Positions 60,400 to 64,000 of a stretch of DNA of 64,000 nucleotides are shown here, piece after piece. Position 1 is the first letter of the stretch; every line of letters begins with the position of its first letter. The stretch spans positions 2,832,501-2,896,500 of the forward strand of contig NZ_CP096670.1 in NCBI RefSeq assembly GCF_023238625.1, written 5' to 3'. The DNA is from Agarivorans sp. TSD2052 (GTDB lineage Bacteria > Pseudomonadota > Gammaproteobacteria > Enterobacterales > Celerinatantimonadaceae). The notes beneath the pieces are model-generated. The model did no database searches, was not told the origin of the DNA, and worked only from the letters and a program-made list of their open reading frames with translations. The position numbers were made by a program, and so were the translations under genes.

Positions 60400-60416
60400 A
60401 GTTTAGAGTGAGAATT

Positions 60417-61997
60417 TTATTCCCATTCAATGGTTGCTGGCGGTTTACCTGAAATATCGTATACCACACGAGAAATACCATCAATTTCGTTAATAATTCT
60501 GTTACTCACATGCCCTAAGAAATCGTAAGGCAAGTGTGCCCAGTGGGCCGTCATGAAGTCGATAGTTTCTACCGCACGTAGCGAAACCACCCAATCATAT
60601 TTACGAGCATCCCCCATAACGCCTACCGAACGTACTGGTAAGAACACTGTAAACGCTTGGCTTACTTTGTTATACAAGTCATGTTTGTGTAACTCTTCAA
60701 TGAAGATAGCGTCTGCACGACGTAACAAGTCACAGTACTCTTTCTTCACTTCACCCAATACACGGACACCTAAACCAGGTCCAGGGAATGGGTGGCGGTA
60801 GAGCATATCGTAAGGCAAGCCTAGCTCTAAACCAATTTTACGTACTTCGTCTTTAAACAACTCACGTAAAGGCTCTACTAAGCCCATCTCCATATCATCA
60901 GGCAAACCGCCCACGTTATGGTGAGACTTAATCACATGAGCTTTACCGGTTTTAGAAGCCGCTGATTCAATAACATCTGGGTAGATAGTGCCTTGTGCAA
61001 GCCACTTAGCATTTTTCAGCTTTTTAGACTCTTCATCAAACACGTCAATAAAAACGTGCCCAATAATTTTACGTTTCTTCTCAGGATCGCTCTCACCAGC
61101 CATTGCATCCAAGAAGCGATGCTCAGCATTGACATGAACAATATTTAAACCAAAGTGGTTACCAAACATATCCATAACTTGCTGGCCTTCGTTTAAACGA
61201 AGCAAACCATTATCTACAAATACACAGGTCAACTTATCGCCAATAGCGCGCTGAATAAGCATCGCTACTACAGAAGAGTCTACACCACCACTTAGGCCAA
61301 GAATCACTTCATCATCGCCTACTTGTTGCTTAATTTGAGCAACAGCATTTTCGATAATAGATTCCGAAGTCCACAATGCATCACAAGCACAAATGTCTTT
61401 AACAAAGTGCTCTAACATACGCAAGCCTTGACGCGTATGGGTGACTTCTGGGTGGAATTGCACCCCGTAGAATTGTTTGTCTTGATTCATCATTGCTGCA
61501 AACTCACAACTTGGTGTTTGTGCAACAGTGGTGAAACCGTCTGGAATAGCCGACACTTTATCACCGTGGCTCATCCAAACATCAAGCAGCGCATTGCCGT
61601 TTGATGCAACGGCATCTTCAATCGCTTTAAATAATGGGGAGGCAGCTACAACTTCTACTTGAGCATAGCCAAATTCGCGCTCGCCCTCTCCTTGTATAAC
61701 CGCGCCGCCTAATTGCTCAGACATGGTTTGCATGCCATAACAAATACCTAATACAGGCACACCAGCGCTAAATACATATTCAGGCGCACGCGGCGAATTG
61801 TTTTCAGTAACACTTTCTGGGCCACCGGCTAAAATAATGCCGTTTGGGGCAAACTCGCGAATGTCAGCTTCGTCTACATCCCAGCTCCACAACTCACAAT
61901 AAACACCAATTTCGCGAATACGACGCGCGATAAGTTGGGTGTATTGTGATCCAAAATCTAAAATTAGAATACGATGTTCGTGGATATCTCTGCTCAT
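60417..61997 (-). CDS. guaA: GMP synthase (glutamine-hydrolysing)
   Basis: Converts XMP to GMP with glutamine and ATP. The 526 residues have a class I glutamine amidotransferase domain with nucleophile Cys86 (GICYGMQ), followed by the ATP-pyrophosphatase motif SGGVDSSV and the C-terminal dimerisation domain. I set the start at the ATG at 61997, one step inside a GTG, to match the E. coli start. The upstream ribosome site is weak. It is the second gene of guaB-guaA. Confidence 0.97.
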   Translation of the reverse strand: MSRDIHEHRILILDFGSQYTQLIARRIREIGVYCELWSWDVDEADIREFAPNGIILAGGPESVTENNSPRAPEYVFSAGVPVLGICYGMQTMSEQLGGAVIQGEGEREFGYAQVEVVAASPLFKAIEDAVASNGNALLDVWMSHGDKVSAIPDGFTTVAQTPSCEFAAMMNQDKQFYGVQFHPEVTHTRQGLRMLEHFVKDICACDALWTSESIIENAVAQIKQQVGDDEVILGLSGGVDSSVVAMLIQRAIGDKLTCVFVDNGLLRLNEGQQVMDMFGNHFGLNIVHVNAEHRFLDAMAGESDPEKKRKIIGHVFIDVFDEESKKLKNAKWLAQGTIYPDVIESAASKTGKAHVIKSHHNVGGLPDDMEMGLVEPLRELFKDEVRKIGLELGLPYDMLYRHPFPGPGLGVRVLGEVKKEYCDLLRRADAIFIEELHKHDLYNKVSQAFTVFLPVRSVGVMGDARKYDWVVSLRAVETIDFMTAHWAHLPYDFLGHVSNRIINEIDGISRVVYDISGKPPATIEWE

Positions 61998-62026
61998 AAT
62001 CACTTACTTTAATTTGGCTAATAGAA

Positions 62027-62048
62027 CTAAGCGCCTTTCGGCGCTTAG
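62027..62048 (-). other. Intercistronic hairpin between guaB and guaA
   Basis: On the minus strand a perfect 9-bp stem CTAAGCGCC / GGCGCTTAG closes a GAAA tetraloop, an unusually stable RNA hairpin. No T-run follows. It probably acts as an mRNA-stability or processing element rather than a terminator. Confidence 0.7.
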
Positions 62049-62069
62049 TAGAAGTAAAACGGTTTTGGC

Positions 62070-63530
62070 TTAACCCATACGGTAGTTCGGTGCTTCTTTC
62101 GTAATGGTTACGTCATGTACGTGGCTTTCGCCCATACCAGCACTCGTCACCCGAACAAATTCAGCTTTAGTGTTTAATTCGCTAATAGTAGCGCAACCGG
62201 TTAAGCCCATACATGACCGTAAACCGCCCATTTGCTGGTGAATAATGGCTTTAACTGGGCCTTTATAAGCTACGCGACCTTCAATACCTTCTGGTACTAA
62301 TTTGTCTGCCGCATTGTCGGTTTGGAAGTAACGATCAGATGAACCTTGAGACATGGCGCCTAATGAGCCCATGCCACGGTATGATTTGAACGAACGGCCT
62401 TGGTAAAGCTCAATTTCGCCTGGCGCTTCTTCCGTACCAGCAAACATGCTACCGACCATAACACATGAAGCGCCGGCAACTAATGCTTTAGCAATATCGC
62501 CTGAGAAACGAATACCACCATCAGCAATAACTGGAATATCACGACCTTTTAACGCTTCAACCGCATCGGCTACTGCGGTAATTTGTGGAACACCTACACC
62601 GGTTACAATACGCGTAGTACAAATCGAACCAGGGCCAATACCCACTTTAACCGCGCTTACACCGGCATCAGCTAAGGCAATAGCGCCGGCACCCGTTGCA
62701 ACGTTACCGCCAACTATAGGCAAGTCTGGATATTTGTCATGTGTGGCTTTAATTCGATCGAGCACACCTTGCGAGTGACCATGAGACGAGTCAATCAGTA
62801 ATACATCTACGCCAGCTTCAACCAAGGCGTCTACACGCTCTTCGTTACCTGCGCCAGCACCGACAGCAGCGCCAACACGTAAACGACCAAAACTATCTTT
62901 ACAAGCGTTTGGCTTACGCTCGGCTTTCTTGAAATCTTTTACCGTAATCATACCGGTGAGTTTGAAGGCTTCATCAACCACCAACATCTTTTCAATGCGG
63001 TGTTCGTGCATTGCCTTTTCTACTACATCACGTGATGTGTCAGTAGTCGTTACCAAACGTTCTTTAGGTGTCATCACCTGAGAAACCGTTTTAGTAAAAT
63101 CTGTTTCAAAACGCAAATCACGACCGGTAACAATACCCACCAAATCATTTGCTTCTGTGACGACAGGGAAGCCAGCAAAGCCATGAATTTGGCGAAGCTC
63201 TGCAATTTGACCCAGCGTTAACTCAGGTGTAACCGTGATAGGTTCTAGAACGATACCTGCTTCAAACTTCTTCACTTTACGAACTTCGGCAGCTTGCTGT
63301 TCAATGCTCATATTTTTGTGAATAAAACCAATGCCGCCTTCTTGGGCTAAGGCAATAGCAAAATTCGCTTCAGTGACGGTATCCATGGCTGCAGACACCA
63401 TTGGAATACTTAAAGAGATATCTTTCGTTAGACGAGTCGCCAAATTGGCGGTATTTGGAAGTACTTCTGAGTGGGCAGGAAGTAGTAGTACATCATCGAA
63501 GGTTAAGGCTTCTTTGGAAATTCTCAACAT
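62070..63530 (-). CDS. guaB: Inosine-5'-monophosphate dehydrogenase
   Basis: Oxidises IMP to XMP with NAD, the committed step to guanine nucleotides. The 486 residues start [16 protein letters not shown] pair of CBS domains sits in the middle (about residues 90-210), and the TIM barrel carries the catalytic cysteine in [11 protein letters not shown] and the mobile-flap motif. It is divergent from xseA, as in E. coli. Confidence 0.98.
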   Translation of the reverse strand: MLRISKEALTFDDVLLLPAHSEVLPNTANLATRLTKDISLSIPMVSAAMDTVTEANFAIALAQEGGIGFIHKNMSIEQQAAEVRKVKKFEAGIVLEPITVTPELTLGQIAELRQIHGFAGFPVVTEANDLVGIVTGRDLRFETDFTKTVSQVMTPKERLVTTTDTSRDVVEKAMHEHRIEKMLVVDEAFKLTGMITVKDFKKAERKPNACKDSFGRLRVGAAVGAGAGNEERVDALVEAGVDVLLIDSSHGHSQGVLDRIKATHDKYPDLPIVGGNVATGAGAIALADAGVSAVKVGIGPGSICTTRIVTGVGVPQITAVADAVEALKGRDIPVIADGGIRFSGDIAKALVAGASCVMVGSMFAGTEEAPGEIELYQGRSFKSYRGMGSLGAMSQGSSDRYFQTDNAADKLVPEGIEGRVAYKGPVKAIIHQQMGGLRSCMGLTGCATISELNTKAEFVRVTSAGMGESHVHDVTITKEAPNYRMG

Positions 63531-63662
63531 AGCAACATTCGCCTAAATACAGTTAATAAAGGGATAAAATATTGCGGTCGGATTATAGGTATAAAGCTGG
63601 CCAAGGTAAATTGAAAAATGTTATTTTCTTACATTATTTTCAAATTAGCCTCGAGTGCACTG

Positions 63663-64000
63663 ATGCAAACCAATCAAATAGCCGCAAATATCCTCAGTGT
63701 AAGTCAATTAAACCAGCAAGTTAGGCGATTGTTAGAGCATTCTCTAGGTACTGTTTGGTTAGAAGGTGAAATCTCTAATTTTTCAACACCATTTTCGGGA
63801 CACTGGTACTTCAGCTTAAAAGACCATTCTGCGCAAGTTCGCTGTGCTATGTTCAAAAACAGTAACCGTAAAGTAGTATTTAAACCCGAAAGCGGCATGC
63901 AAGTATTACTCAAGGCAAAAATCACCATGTACGAACCACGTGGTGACTATCAACTGATTGTTGAAGCTATACACCCCGCAGGGGATGGCGCCATGCAACA
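63663..64000 (+). CDS. xseA: Exodeoxyribonuclease VII large subunit, 3' part outside window
   Basis: Partial: the first 112 codons from the ATG at 63663. The N-terminal OB-fold domain is clear, with [29 protein letters not shown] and [12 protein letters not shown], all hallmarks of XseA. The enzyme degrades single-stranded DNA with XseB. It is divergent from guaB. The start has only a weak ribosome site; I see no better upstream choice. Confidence 0.95.
   Translation, partial: MQTNQIAANILSVSQLNQQVRRLLEHSLGTVWLEGEISNFSTPFSGHWYFSLKDHSAQVRCAMFKNSNRKVVFKPESGMQVLLKAKITMYEPRGDYQLIVEAIHPAGDGAMQ

Larger units (their letters stand above)
59869..60416. other. Noncoding gap between the dioxygenase gene and guaA
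   Basis: A 548-base gap, AT-rich in its first part. It should contain the promoter for the dioxygenase-reductase pair. The main feature is a perfect 15-bp hairpin at 60066-60101. I found no convincing ORF, tRNA or mobile-element end. Confidence 0.5.

Noticed and set aside
1-64000. CRISPR arrays, IS elements, prophage, tRNA or rRNA genes
   Set aside because: No regularly spaced direct repeats, transposase or integrase ORFs, or tRNA/rRNA-like sequences were noticed on either strand.

Overview
The window reads as chromosomal DNA of a marine-type gammaproteobacterium in the wider Alteromonadales/Vibrionales neighbourhood. An Agarivorans-like genus is my best guess from memory, not a result. The grounds are the envelope-biogenesis operon, the syntenies shared with E. 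coli (rcsF-trmO-proS, truC-yqcC-syd-queF, ppnN-xni, gcvA-ygdD-GcvB, xseA/guaB-guaA), an NAD-type isocitrate dehydrogenase, and DUF3461, DUF3549 and DUF2310 families that I associate with Vibrio and relatives. I saw no tRNA, rRNA, insertion sequence, prophage or CRISPR array.

Layout. 1-1793 (-): a chemoreceptor cut by the left edge. 2227-5700 (+): rcsF, trmO, a hexapeptide acyltransferase, proS. 5808-7919 (+): a patatin-like lipase and a diguanylate cyclase. 7897-28129 (-): a long block for translation and envelope synthesis, read in transcription order rpsB, tsf, pyrH, frr, uppS, cdsA, dxr, rseP, bamA, skp, lpxD, fabZ, lpxA, lpxB, rnhB, dnaE, accA, tilS. 28445-33533 (+): map, glnD, dapD and a DUF3461 gene. 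33591-39602: a sugar-uptake region with ptsG (-), a maltoporin (+), and a second maltoporin with malM (-). A perfect CRP site lies upstream of the first maltoporin.

40023-44817 holds truC-yqcC (-), a DUF3549 / small coiled-coil / DUF2310 trio (+), syd (-) and queF (+). 44819-48714 (+) encodes a TPR membrane protein whose C-terminal domain resembles a degenerate GGDEF domain, followed by an intact diguanylate cyclase. 48807-50985 (+) is ppnN-xni. 51113-52654 (+) is a small membrane protein plus an HlyD-type adaptor. 52694-54949 is a LysR regulator divergent from an NAD-type isocitrate dehydrogenase that has a structured leader. 55089-56678 is ygdD-gcvA (-) with a recognisable GcvB small RNA on the other strand. 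56803-59868 (-) is an MFS transporter and a tightly coupled aldo/keto reductase plus 2-oxoglutarate/Fe(II) dioxygenase pair. 60417-63530 (-) is guaB-guaA, and the start of xseA runs off the right edge.

Most of the window is conserved core genome. The more unusual parts are the reductase-dioxygenase pair with its 15-bp perfect hairpin in a long noncoding gap, the TPR/degenerate-GGDEF protein, the leader of the isocitrate dehydrogenase gene, the regulatory DNA between ptsG and the maltoporin, and the GcvB homologue, which a protein-only annotation would miss. I found nothing that clearly amounts to a new multi-gene system.
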